Of a DNA stretch of 29,877 nt, positions 19,792 through 28,210 are shown in pieces. This DNA is from Paramoeba atlantica (Eukaryota; Discosea). Positions within the stretch are counted from its first letter, which is position 1. Every line of letters starts with the position of its first letter. The notes under the pieces were generated by a model. That model did not search any database, was not told where the DNA came from, and saw nothing but the letters and a program-made list of their open reading frames with translations. Position numbers and translations under genes: made by a program. The stretch is taken from contig CDRNVI010000104.1 in the NCBI GenBank assembly GCA_977017575.1, positions 1 through 29,877 of the forward strand, written 5' to 3'.

Positions 19792-20191
19792 AACGATTTT
19801 GGAAAAATATTTTTTTTGCCATTTTTTTCGCCAAGTTGAAATTTTCTTCAAAAAAAATTTCCGAAAAAATCCGAACTTGGCGGACCCGTCCTGCGGATAC
19901 GCGAGGGGATTACCCCCGGGTATGGGGGTGGAAAATACGCGCCAAGACCCCGGTTACCCTTTCTGCTGGTTTGTTTCGAAAACTAATTTTTTCAAAAAAA
20001 ATTGTGCGGTATGCCCCCCCCCCTAGACTCCCCATTTTTTCAATTTTTTCTTTCAATTTTGGACCACCGGAGCCCTCTTTTATATTTTTTTCTTCTATTA
20101 TATTACTGTGTTCCCCTTTATATTTTCACTGTTTTTGTTCACTTCTTTTTCAATAATCGAGTTTAGAGCGGTAGTTTTACAACCACCGCAA
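19792..20191 (-). repeat. D (truncated) and C modules, reversed
   Basis: Starts inside D at AAACGATTTTGG, directly at the palindrome edge, and runs through D to C with the hairpin end at 20165-20191. Confidence 0.7.
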
Positions 20192-20232
20192 TATGCGAAT
20201 TGAAGTACAAGACAATGCTGTTTTTTTTTTGG

Positions 20233-20994
20233 AATGCTTTTGAAGAGCCCAGAAATATAGCTCTATGGAGGTGGCGGAGTGGCATGAACTCAAAGTTTGA
20301 AGCACATGGTGCTCAGACGGCGAGTTCAAACCCACTCATCGCAATATTCCTGGCGGCCTCAATCTAAGAGGCTGGGCTGATAACCGAATAGGCCCAGTAC
20401 TCGGAGGACCGTCCCGGACCCTCCCCTCAGGGAACCAGCTCCCTTACCCGGCTTGCACCTCTTGGGTGACCCGTGTTGACGTACAGTTCGTCGACGCAGC
20501 GTGTTGGCAACAGCACGTTGGTGCCGCCTTGGACAAGCGGAAACTGGTAGAGGACGTCGGCCTCGGAACTTCCAAATCTGTCTGTGAAGGGTCTGGCTTG
20601 CCAGTGACCATCCGGAGCAATCCGGAATGATTTGGATTGGATATTTTGGACCATCCGGAGCAATCCGGAATGATTTGGATTTTTTTTTTGGATTTGGAAT
20701 ATAGCTCTAGAATGTTTAAAAGAGGCTGGAGAAATACTTTCAATACAACAATCTGAAATAAAACGGAGTGGAAAAAGGAAAAACGAACATGAAACTGAGT
20801 TATTTTTGGCAGGGCTTGAGAAACAAGTGTCCGAGCTAATCAAATACAAATGTGATTTACATTCACAAAAAACTTGCAAAACAAATGGGAATATAATTCA
20901 ACGTTCTCAACTCTCAAAATCAATTTTAAAAAGCCATACAATATTCGTGACCAAAGGTAAATCAGGACGTTTGACTGTAAAAATGCACCCGTGA
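20233..20994 (+). pseudogene. Unidentified open frame split by a SINE
   Basis: The flanks of the SINE at 20266-20697 read in one frame: NAFEEPRNIAL before it (20233-20265), then ECLKEAGEILSIQQSEIKRS and onward to a stop at 20992-20994. The second part includes KNEHETELFLAGLEKQVSE and is Lys/Glu-rich, possibly helical. The 12-bp target duplication restores the frame exactly when one copy is counted. I do not recognise a family. It could be an exon of a host gene or part of an unknown transposon. No start codon or splice site can be fixed from the sequence. Confidence 0.4.
20266..20697 (+). mobile_element. Full-length SINE with exact target-site duplication
   Basis: This is the best copy of the main SINE. 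The head has GGCGGAGTGGC (A-box region) and GAGTTCAAACCC (B-box) with an extra arm between them, like a class II tRNA (Leu/Ser type); CTCAAAG resembles a Leu(CAA) anticodon loop. The body of about 260 bp has no match to the LINE except at the 3' end, where TCCGGAGCAATCCGGA (20611-20626) forms a stem with a GCAA loop, followed by GGATTGG. The last 42 bp or so, including the hairpin, are repeated in tandem before the T-rich tail. AATATAGCTCTA at 20254-20265 and 20698-20709 is the target-site duplication. Confidence 0.93.
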
Positions 20995-21067
20995 CCCATA
21001 CAAAAAACGATGTCTTTGATGCGAAAGAAGGTGAAGTCGATTTGAATCAAAACCCTTTTTCCGCCAC

Positions 21068-21332
21068 TGAGTCCCCTACCCCTAGAATACGCCTCCTACC
21101 CCTATTGGCAAGGCATCCAAAACGGCCCAAATTCGGTATAAAATTTCGCAATTTTCGTCGAAAAATCGGGCCTTTTCATCCAAAAAAGTAGTTTTTTCAT
21201 GATCTTTTGGAGATTTTTCTTTTTTAGGCTCTTGGTTAAATGCGGTGGTAGTTTTCAACGCGAAGCGCGCAGTATGAGTGACTTCTAATTTGAAAACAAC
21301 CACCGCGTTTAACGAAGAGCCTAAAAAAGAAT
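21068..21332 (-). repeat. F module reversed plus B module
   Basis: F in reverse (21068-21216) joined to a complete B (21217-21332). Confidence 0.65.
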
Positions 21333-21351
21333 CGATATACATGTATATATA

Positions 21352-21678
21352 CCCCTGGCCAAAATAAGGCACCCCCCTCTAAAAGTTCGATGCTTTGTTT
21401 GTTTGAGCTGATTTCAATGGCATTTTGCAGATCTCAGTTCGGGATTTATGTCCTCCCACACTTGGTCACTAGTCCTATAGCTATTTATAAAGTGGAAACT
21501 ATTTACCACTTTTTTACCTTTTCGCCACCTAGTTCGACGCAGGCCTTCAGTCTACGATCGAAACTTAAGATGGTATCATTTATCATCTCAGTCGGTAAAG
21601 AACTCCATGTGTTTAGAATACACCTTTGCAGTTCGGAAACTGTAGATGGTAGCTTTTCATTTACGTCTTGTTGACCAT
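21352..21678 (-). pseudogene. Tc1/mariner-like element: terminus and transposase C-terminal end
   Basis: The minus strand of 21678-21503 encodes the missing end of the transposase at 26302-26970: residues such as NEKLPSTVSELQRCILNTWS and LSFDRRLKACVELGGEKVKK before a stop, the usual end of Tc1-type proteins. Beyond it lies a terminal region finishing CACC...TATTTTGGCCAGGGG next to TA (21350-21351), the expected target dinucleotide. The LINE inserted between this part and the rest. Only one end of the element is visible. Confidence 0.8.
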
Positions 21679-21768
21679 CGTTTTTTGTAATCTAATGACT
21701 ATCGTTTTTTGTAATCTAATGACCATCGTTTTTTGTAATCTAATGACCATCGTTTTTTGTAATCTAAT
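21679..21768 (+). repeat. 24-bp tandem repeats at the LINE 5' end
   Basis: Three full units and one partial unit of a CGTTTTTTGTAATCTAAT-based sequence, immediately followed by TATAAAAACATGG, where the first ORF begins at 21778. They form nearly the whole 5' UTR and may act as promoter monomers, as in some LINEs; that role is inference. Confidence 0.9.
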
Positions 21769-21777
21769 TATAAAAAC

Positions 21778-23058
21778 ATGGCGGATGCTTCCGGCACGTG
21801 TAAGGGGACAGAGGTTTCTGAAACGCTTACACGGACCAAGCGTGGTCGGGGGGTCATCTTTCGTTCACCCGAGCGAGAGGGGCCTGCTAAACTCCGCCAG
21901 AGGGCGGTGCGGGCGCTCTGTAAGTTTGTCCGCGTTCGGTCTCATCTTCGCGTCGCGTGGAGACACGACAACTGTTGCGAGACTTTGTTTGTTTGGGAGG
22001 GCGAGGTCGTGTGTGAGGGGCCGGCTTATCTTAAAAGCGTAGGCTGGCATACTCAGGGGGGATCCTCGGTAACTCGAGGTGAACCTTTGGCCGGTACATT
22101 TCGTGTTCGGTACGTGGCGAGGCCGCACACGACTCTCCCCTTTCCCCCCTTACCGAATACAGGTGTCGTGCTCTGCGCGGTGCAGGTGAGTAACCCGGCA
22201 AAGGCAAAACGAAGGAGCTCCCGTCACCGCCCTCGGTCACACTGGGCGTCGCGTGGCACACACGCCCAACGAGATTCGGAGAACCTCAAAGGTTCCGCTG
22301 TGAAGGAGGACACAACCGTTGCAACGCTTAACGTTACGACGTTAAAACTCGAGGGGGAAGGTGAATTCTCTCTTCGAAGATGCACCCGTTTGAACGAGGT
22401 GCTTGCTTTCATGCAGGTAAGGGGGGTTGGTGTCATGTGCCTACAGGAGACCAGATACAATTTCTCGAAGGAAGGCCATGAGGATGGAATCCTCTACAGG
22501 CAGGTTGAAAACCTAGGGGAGAGGTTTCACCTGTATTTGCAGTCGGCCGCCGCACGCGATTCATATAATGGCATGGCCATAGTGAGCCGGCATGCGTTTC
22601 GGAAGGTTTGGATGGTGAGCAACAGGGTGATGGGAGCTGAGTATCCCATGGAGGAGGGGACCGGCACTTTGTTCAATGTCTATGCCCAAATACGGGACTC
22701 CTCAGAAGCCGTTCATGCGGCATTTCTGGGTGACTTGGGCAAGGCGTGTCGTGAGGTCAAGGCTGAACGGAAACGAAGACCTTTATTGGTCATGGGGGAT
22801 TTCAATGCACCGATAACGCTCGTGACAAATCCGAGCATGGATCCCCCAGCGGTCTCTCAGCTGAAAGGCCTCTTGTTCTCCATTGGCTGTAAGTCAGCAC
22901 ACACCCTCTGCCCGAGCAAGAGGAAATGGACATGTGAGCTGCCGGGAAGGAGGGCGGAGACAAAGGACCGTCGCAACGTAGGAACAGAAAAGGTGGGGCA
23001 GAAGGGGGAAGAAGGAAAGGTGGAAATGGGAAGGAAAGGATCAGAGCCAGAGGGATAA
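21778..23058 (+). CDS. LINE ORF: unknown N-terminus and AP-type endonuclease (5' part)
   Basis: 426 codons. Residues 1-177 match no domain I recognise; they are basic and show no CCHC knuckle. From residue 178 the EEP (APE-type) endonuclease begins: TLNV with catalytic Asn185, CLQET with Glu224, a GMAIVSRH segment and MGDFN with Asp341 and Asn343. It would nick target DNA to prime reverse transcription. After KRKWTCELPG, near residue 395, the normal fold is interrupted by a purine-rich, Lys/Glu/Gly-rich stretch, and the frame stops at 23058. The rest of the endonuclease resumes in the next frame. The start is the first ATG after the repeats, within an AACATGG context. The two ORFs may once have been one, or may be joined by frameshifting; the purine run makes slippage or mutation equally possible. 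Confidence 0.85.
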   Translation: MADASGTCKGTEVSETLTRTKRGRGVIFRSPEREGPAKLRQRAVRALCKFVRVRSHLRVAWRHDNCCETLFVWEGEVVCEGPAYLKSVGWHTQGGSSVTRGEPLAGTFRVRYVARPHTTLPFPPLPNTGVVLCAVQVSNPAKAKRRSSRHRPRSHWASRGTHAQRDSENLKGSAVKEDTTVATLNVTTLKLEGEGEFSLRRCTRLNEVLAFMQVRGVGVMCLQETRYNFSKEGHEDGILYRQVENLGERFHLYLQSAAARDSYNGMAIVSRHAFRKVWMVSNRVMGAEYPMEEGTGTLFNVYAQIRDSSEAVHAAFLGDLGKACREVKAERKRRPLLVMGDFNAPITLVTNPSMDPPAVSQLKGLLFSIGCKSAHTLCPSKRKWTCELPGRRAETKDRRNVGTEKVGQKGEEGKVEMGRKGSEPEG

Positions 23059-23065
23059 CAACGGT

Positions 23066-26000
23066 ATGGTGAAGAGGGGAAGGGAAGGAGAGGAAAATGG
23101 GGATAAGGCCTGCGAGTACATACATGTAAAAGGAGAGGTAGGCAACAAGGGAGGTAGCAAAAGGCGTGGGGACAACAAGGTGCGGAGACAGCTTGGCCAC
23201 ATCATGGTCAGTGAGCGCTTTGCCTCCAGCATTAGGAGGCACAAAGTACTCAAGGCGCCAGTGCCTACAGTACACTGCGTCGTTATGGCGGATGTGAAAA
23301 TCAAGTGGCGTTCTAAAGGTACAGGGTGGCAAAGCAAGCTACCCTGGCTAAGACTTGGAGATGAAGAGAAGAAGGCATCCTTCCAGCAAGAAGTATGGGA
23401 AATGGCGAAGAAAGAGGAAGAGATCACATGGGAACACTTATCGGAAAATATGGTACACACAGCGAAAAGACTCTCAAAAAAGGACCGAACCCCAAAAACG
23501 ACCAATGCACCTACAGGGGCAGAAAACACACCACCGGGTACAGAAACACCGCGCATCTCAGGGTTTCGCGACTTATTTCTTCAGAGTCGAAAACCGGACC
23601 ACTTCAAGGAAGTGCTAAAAGAGCACGGAGAAGAAATTGAGGCGCATATTGGGCAGGAATGCGCCGAAATTGAAGCAGGTTTGCGGCGAAACCGTTCTAA
23701 TCCATGGCGTACGCTACGTAGAATTTGCGGTTTGTATAGGGAGACTCTTTGCATCGAGACCTCGTCGACAAGGGAAACTCTTAACATTGTTAAAGATTTC
23801 TTTGCTCGTATGGGGTCCGATGATCGCGGAGATAAAGATATAAAATTTGACGAAGTAGTCAGCCCGAAAGTACCAATCAACGATGAAAGTTTCACTGTAG
23901 AAGAGCTCGAGGGCGGCATCAGTAGACTAGCGCGCAACAAGGCACCTGGAATAGACCAAATTCCGGCGGAGGCACTCAGAATGATCACAGAACATGCTGA
24001 ACTGAGAAAATCCTTATTACATATTATAAACGAGGTTCATCGAACAGGGGTTTCGCCTGCGTCCTGGAAAATTTTCCTTCAGGTGCCTATTCCAAAAAAA
24101 GGCGACCTGACACAAATAGCGAATTGGCGGCCAATCTGTCTCGTGTACAGTGCGGTTAAATTGATGAATTCAATGATCCTGAAAAGAATCAGACCATCCA
24201 TCGAGCCGCTCCTTCGCGACAGTCAATTTTGTTTTCGGCCAGAAAGGTCCACGGTAGGGGCGCAAATCATTTTGAATGATGCAAGAGTTCGTGCGACCAG
24301 GGGCAAGAAAGGCATTGCAGTGGCATTCATGGACTTCGCAAAAGCATTTCCCTCGGTATTGTTTCATGCGATCCGTGCTGCATTGAATGCCTTTCATGTC
24401 GGACCCGCGCTTACTAGGATGGTAATGTCCTTGTACTCGAATTTAAAAGGAATAGTCCGCACACCATACGGAAATACGGATTCTTTTCCCATTGAAACAG
24501 GAATTCTTCAAGGGGACGTGATTGCTTCTTATCTCTTTGTGCTTGTAATCGATAGGATTCTCAATAAAGCACTCGATAACAAGCCGCTCGGGATTCTTCT
24601 AAGGAGCATGGGGGCGAAAAGCAGGGGAATTCAAGAATTTAGACTAAAGGACATCGACTACGCAGACGACATAGCACTTTTAGCTTCCACGAAACATGAA
24701 ATATCGCAAATGATCGAAGCTACGGCAAATGAGGCAAAACCAGCTAATCTGAGGATTGCCGTGGGGAAAACCAAGACTGCGTGGATGGCCTTTGGGAAAG
24801 TTCCGGGGGGGACGCGAGAACTTCGAGCAGGATCGCTTGGCAAGATTCCTCTTGTGGATTCCTACCGGCATCTTGGTCATCTTCAAGATGCTACTGCATC
24901 ATCCCCCATCAAGGACAGGTTAAGGCTCACATGGGCAGCATTTCGTAAACTCAGTGGCATTTGGGCTTCTCCTCTGAGTGCTGCTATGAAAATACGCCTG
25001 TTTGACTGCTTGGTCTATCCTATTTTAACGTTTGGTGCAGCCTCTCTTTCTCTTTCTAACAAAATGCTTCGAAAAATGGAGGTTGATGTAAATATGATGA
25101 GGAGATTCGCTTGTAACTCAGAAAAGCTTGACGATTTCGGACATTGCTACCCATTAGAGTCCTTGTATTGTGGTACGCCTCGATTTTCGACCGTGCATCG
25201 TGTTGCCCGTGCGAAAATCGTTGGTCACATGCTCAGGCACTCCTCTACGTTTCGCGAGCTCGTTCAATGGAATAGCACGGAAAAAACAAGAAATATTTCT
25301 CCTAGCGAAGCAAGTTTTAATGATCTAGGGATTACTCTGGAGCAGGCGCTTGTTTACTCGCAGGATCGGCTACACTGGCAAAAGCTATGCGATGAGCTCA
25401 GGCAGAAACTTGAACCACTTCCGATGTATGAGGTATTAAGGTCTCCAAGGTGGAAAACTAAACACACTCAAGCGGTCAAAAGCAAAAGCTCTTATGAGCT
25501 ACACTTTGTGGAGGAAGGCTCGGATCCGTTCCCCATGAGTGAGGGTGAGGTTCATATGTATATTGATGGCTCTGTTCGGCAGTTGCGGGGGTCCAAGGAA
25601 CAAAGATCCGGTGCGGGAATAGTTCTGAGAATGAGTGGAACAGAAGACAAATACTATTCCATAGCATTGGATGCTGGCTCAGCTGAGAGAGCTGAGGTTG
25701 AATCGCTGAGGGAAGCGCTGGAAAGGATACCTAATGAGGCTCAAACAGTTGTTATACACACCGATTCGTTCTATGTATGGAATTTCTTCCATCATACTCG
25801 TCTACGACGGCGAATCATTGGGTATAACAATCTACCGAATGGGGGTATCCTTGAGAAATTGGATCGGGAAATTCGAACGCTCCAATCGATGGATAAAAGG
25901 TGTTACGTGTGCAAAGTGAAACCCCACAACGGGAACATTTACAATGAGAAGGCAGACACCTTGGCTCTTGCAGGGTCGAGAAAAATAGTCCCAGCCTCAG

Positions 26001-26176
26001 AAATAAAGAGGAGAAAGACTGCGACAAGTGCCTCAGAAGCTCAAAGGGTTAGCTCAGAAACCGTTCAAACCATGAATCGTCCTCGGAAACACTGTGGCCA
26101 AATACCTAAGCCATTAGAGAAAAGACGGGATTACTTCAAGATTGCAGAAGGTGATCCTCTCTCCAAAAACCTGTAG
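23066..26176 (+). CDS. LINE ORF: endonuclease end, reverse transcriptase, RNase H
   Basis: 1036 codons. Residues 1-35 are purine-run sequence. RRQLGHIMVSERFASS and the following 30 residues are the end of the endonuclease, but the usual Ser-Asp-His motif reads TVH. RT motifs follow: NKAPGIDQIPAE (from residue 291), IPKKGD and NWRPICL, FRPERSTVGAQ, FMDFAKAF with Asp423, GILQGDVIASYLF, YADD with Asp534 and Asp535, and VGKTKTAWM. RNase H has all four acidic residues: YIDGS (Asp834), RAEVESL (Glu877), HTDSF (Asp900) and KADTLA (Asp964). A basic tail follows to the stop. The frame is open upstream of the chosen ATG, so the true start may be earlier through fusion with the first ORF. RT and RNase H look able to work; the endonuclease is doubtful. 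Confidence 0.92.
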   Translation: MVKRGREGEENGDKACEYIHVKGEVGNKGGSKRRGDNKVRRQLGHIMVSERFASSIRRHKVLKAPVPTVHCVVMADVKIKWRSKGTGWQSKLPWLRLGDEEKKASFQQEVWEMAKKEEEITWEHLSENMVHTAKRLSKKDRTPKTTNAPTGAENTPPGTETPRISGFRDLFLQSRKPDHFKEVLKEHGEEIEAHIGQECAEIEAGLRRNRSNPWRTLRRICGLYRETLCIETSSTRETLNIVKDFFARMGSDDRGDKDIKFDEVVSPKVPINDESFTVEELEGGISRLARNKAPGIDQIPAEALRMITEHAELRKSLLHIINEVHRTGVSPASWKIFLQVPIPKKGDLTQIANWRPICLVYSAVKLMNSMILKRIRPSIEPLLRDSQFCFRPERSTVGAQIILNDARVRATRGKKGIAVAFMDFAKAFPSVLFHAIRAALNAFHVGPALTRMVMSLYSNLKGIVRTPYGNTDSFPIETGILQGDVIASYLFVLVIDRILNKALDNKPLGILLRSMGAKSRGIQEFRLKDIDYADDIALLASTKHEISQMIEATANEAKPANLRIAVGKTKTAWMAFGKVPGGTRELRAGSLGKIPLVDSYRHLGHLQDATASSPIKDRLRLTWAAFRKLSGIWASPLSAAMKIRLFDCLVYPILTFGAASLSLSNKMLRKMEVDVNMMRRFACNSEKLDDFGHCYPLESLYCGTPRFSTVHRVARAKIVGHMLRHSSTFRELVQWNSTEKTRNISPSEASFNDLGITLEQALVYSQDRLHWQKLCDELRQKLEPLPMYEVLRSPRWKTKHTQAVKSKSSYELHFVEEGSDPFPMSEGEVHMYIDGSVRQLRGSKEQRSGAGIVLRMSGTEDKYYSIALDAGSAERAEVESLREALERIPNEAQTVVIHTDSFYVWNFFHHTRLRRRIIGYNNLPNGGILEKLDREIRTLQSMDKRCYVCKVKPHNGNIYNEKADTLALAGSRKIVPASEIKRRKTATSASEAQRVSSETVQTMNRPRKHCGQIPKPLEKRRDYFKIAEGDPLSKNL

Positions 26177-26301
26177 AGACTGTAGTGGATTCTCCTGAAA
26201 AGAAAGAGTGTTTGCCTGAGGAATGTGATGCCAAAAATACAAAGTTGCATGAAAGACGTACCACGCCCGGTTCAGCGGACAAGGAGCATGAAAGGGCGAA
26301 T

Positions 26302-26970
26302 TCACCTGAGAGAAAGACGTCGAAGCGACGAATAAAACGGATGTGTTCTTAACCGATGCAAATCGGTCTTATAGGATAGGATAGGATCTTGTTGTACCAT
26401 TGACCGTATGTTTTCAATGGGAGAAAGATCGGGAGAATTTGGGGGCCAATTTTTTAGTAGATTAATTTTTCGTTTGTTCAGGTAATTTATGGTGGCCTTG
26501 GCCGTATGAGCGGTGGCACCATCTTGTTGAAATATTCTTTTGCGGGGGAAATAAACATGTTTTAGTGTGTCTATGTATGTTTCGTGGGTAATAGAGGTCC
26601 TGCTGGATAAAATTTTTAAGCATCTCCAGTTAATTCCTATAGCACCCCAAACCTGACACTTAGGCGCCCAGCGCACCTTTAGTCTCTTTGCAGGTGTCTC
26701 TCCTTTTTTTACCAACATTTTCATTCGATTATCGTTTGTATCAAACACCTTCTCATCTGAGAATATCAATTTCGATGTGTCCTCTTTGTAATTTAAAGAA
26801 AACTGTACGCGTTTTTCTTTTTGTACAGCGGTGAGACCTTGTGAAATTGGGCGTGGCCTATATTGATGCCCTGCTTGCCTCAAATCTGGACGAACAGTTC
26901 GAGGGCTTGCAGTAACACCCTTTCTGCACAAAACAACAGAAATACGCTTTGAACTGTTGTACTTTGGCAC
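26302..26970 (-). pseudogene. Tc1/mariner-like transposase, cut by the LINE and lacking its start
   Basis: The minus frame begins inside the second HTH (SPRTVRPDLRQAGH, about residues 22-35) and has an ISQGLTAVQKEKRVQF linker. Catalytic Asp72 is in IFSDEKVF, Asp150 in IFQQDGATAH and Glu186 in SPDLSPIENI, giving a D-D-35-E spacing. After IENIRSMV the frame enters LINE tail sequence; the true C-terminus lies at 21503-21678. The readable frame extends somewhat upstream of the first Met (to about 27020), where a C module begins, so the first HTH and the other terminal repeat are missing. It is dead through truncation and insertion; the catalytic triad is intact. Confidence 0.9.
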
Positions 26971-27039
26971 CCCTGCCGCATCTTTCTTAGAAATAATGGT
27001 TTCAATCCTTTTTTTACGAGACTTTATTTTTTATATATA

Positions 27040-27546
27040 TTCGGCCCCTGGCCCTCCCCTCCTGGACCCCCCACCTGGACCCCCCCTGGATCGCCCATTT
27101 TTTTCAATTTTTTTTTTCCAGTTTTGGACCACCGGAGCCCCCTTTTATATTTTTTTCTTCTATTATATTACTGTGTTCCTCTTTATATTTTCAGTGTTTT
27201 TGTTCACTTTTTTTTCAATAATTTCTTTTTTAGGCTCTTCGTTAAACGCGGTGGTTTTCAAATTAGAAGTCACTCATGCTGCGCACTTCGCGTTGAAAAC
27301 TACCGCCGCGTTTAACGAAGAGCCTAGAAAAGAAAAATTGGCCTGGAAAACGGAAAGATTATACCCAAAAATAGCCGAATTTCGGGTAACAATGGGTTGA
27401 TTTTCGCGTATTTTTGCTGTCAGAGCACTAAATCCGACATTTGCGCGTGGGAAATCACTCGTAGGCATGAATGAAAGCCTACCGAACGTATTGGGTAGAG
27501 AATGCGACTCCAACCATACCATTCTTTCGACCCAAAAATGCCCCTT
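27040..27546 (-). repeat. C (reverse), B and D (reverse) modules
   Basis: C reversed (27040-27222) with TGGACCCCCC words is cut at CAATAAT. B follows directly (27226-27333), then reversed D (27334-27546), which breaks off where the GCATAA array begins. A B-D unit seems to have landed in a C module. Confidence 0.65.
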
Positions 27547-27902
27547 AAAAACGCATAAATCTCGCACCCTTATAATGCATAATGCACCCTGATAACGCAT
27601 ATTGTCTCACTGATAATGCATATTGTCCCACTGATAATGCATAAAAACTCGCACCCATATAGCGCATAAAACTCGCACCCTTATAATGCATATTTTTTGC
27701 GAGCCGCCACTCGCACCTTTATAACGCATAAAACTCGCACCCTTATAACGCATAAATCTCGCACCCTTATAATGCATAATGCACCCTGATAACGCATATT
27801 GTCCCACTGATAATGCATATTGTCCCACTGATAATGCATAAAAACTCGCACCCTTATAACGCATAAAACTCGCACCCTTATAATGCATATTTTTTGCGAG
27901 CC
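27547..27902 (+). repeat. Tandem array with higher-order structure
   Basis: Two unit types of 20-24 bp alternate: an ACTCGCACCCTTATAACGCAT type and a TTGTCCCACTGATAATGCATA-like type. The whole pattern repeats with a period of about 197 bp, both halves ending TATTTTTTGCGAGCC (near 27691 and 27888). The Arg/Val-rich translations are artefacts. Confidence 0.9.
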
Positions 27903-28035
27903 CCTCAAAAAAAAAGTGACTCCCCCTCGAAAAAAAAATCGACCCCATGAAAAAAAAGTGGAGGGGGGGAAATAAGTTAAAAAGAAAAAAAGTGGAGGGG
28001 AGAAACAAGTTAAAGAGCGCTAGTATTTCATTCCT
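27903..28035. other. A-rich spacer of X1
   Basis: Runs of A with CGACCCC-type words, comparable to 3891-4058. No gene is seen. Confidence 0.4.
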
Positions 28036-28203
28036 GCTCCCGGTGAGGCCCCGGAGTTGCGAGAGGCCACCATACCCCACAACTACCACCTTCCCCCCAT
28101 ATTTAGCGGGGGTCGCGCGAGCGACCCCTGATAAATGGGGGGAAGGTGGTAGTTGTTTTGGGGAATATGAGAGGCCGAACGCACGGAGGGGCCGGCCGGG
28201 CCA
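28036..28203 (+). repeat. E module with long hairpin
   Basis: From 28075 to 28163 the sequence is a near-perfect inverted repeat. ACAACTACCACCTTCCCCCC on the left pairs with its complement on the right, around a GGTCGCGCGAGCGACC core. The flanks match 4059-4205. Confidence 0.85.
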
Positions 28204-28210
28204 CTGAGTC

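Larger units (their letters stand above)
21679..26386 (+). mobile_element. Nearly complete LINE inserted in the Tc1-like element
   Basis: About 4.7 kb: a 5' array of 24-bp repeats, a first ORF with an unknown N-terminus and an AP-type endonuclease, a second ORF with reverse transcriptase and RNase H, and a 3' UTR ending with the hairpin ACCGATGCAAATCGGT (26352-26367) and three GGATA-type repeats. The target duplication is TCTTGTTGACCAT (21666-21678) and TCTTGTTGTACCAT (26387-26400), differing by one base. The RNase H places it among the RNase H-bearing LINE clades (I, R1, Tad and relatives); I cannot choose between them. The last bases of the left duplication also fit the repeat unit, so the 5' edge is uncertain by about 6 bp. 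Confidence 0.92.

Noticed and set aside
21668-22042. 124-codon frame overlapping the LINE start
   Set aside because: It begins inside the 24-bp repeats and runs in the wrong frame over the LINE ORF.
22802-23556. Minus-strand frames of 171-176 codons over the LINE
   Set aside because: Shadows of the purine-rich coding strand; Pro/Ser/Leu-rich with no motifs.
26368-26386. Telomere-like GGATA repeats
   Set aside because: Only three units, directly after the LINE hairpin and before the target duplication; they are the LINE tail.
27547-27902. CRISPR-like array
   Set aside because: The units are adjacent, of 20-24 bp, with no unique spacers; the higher-order period marks a minisatellite.
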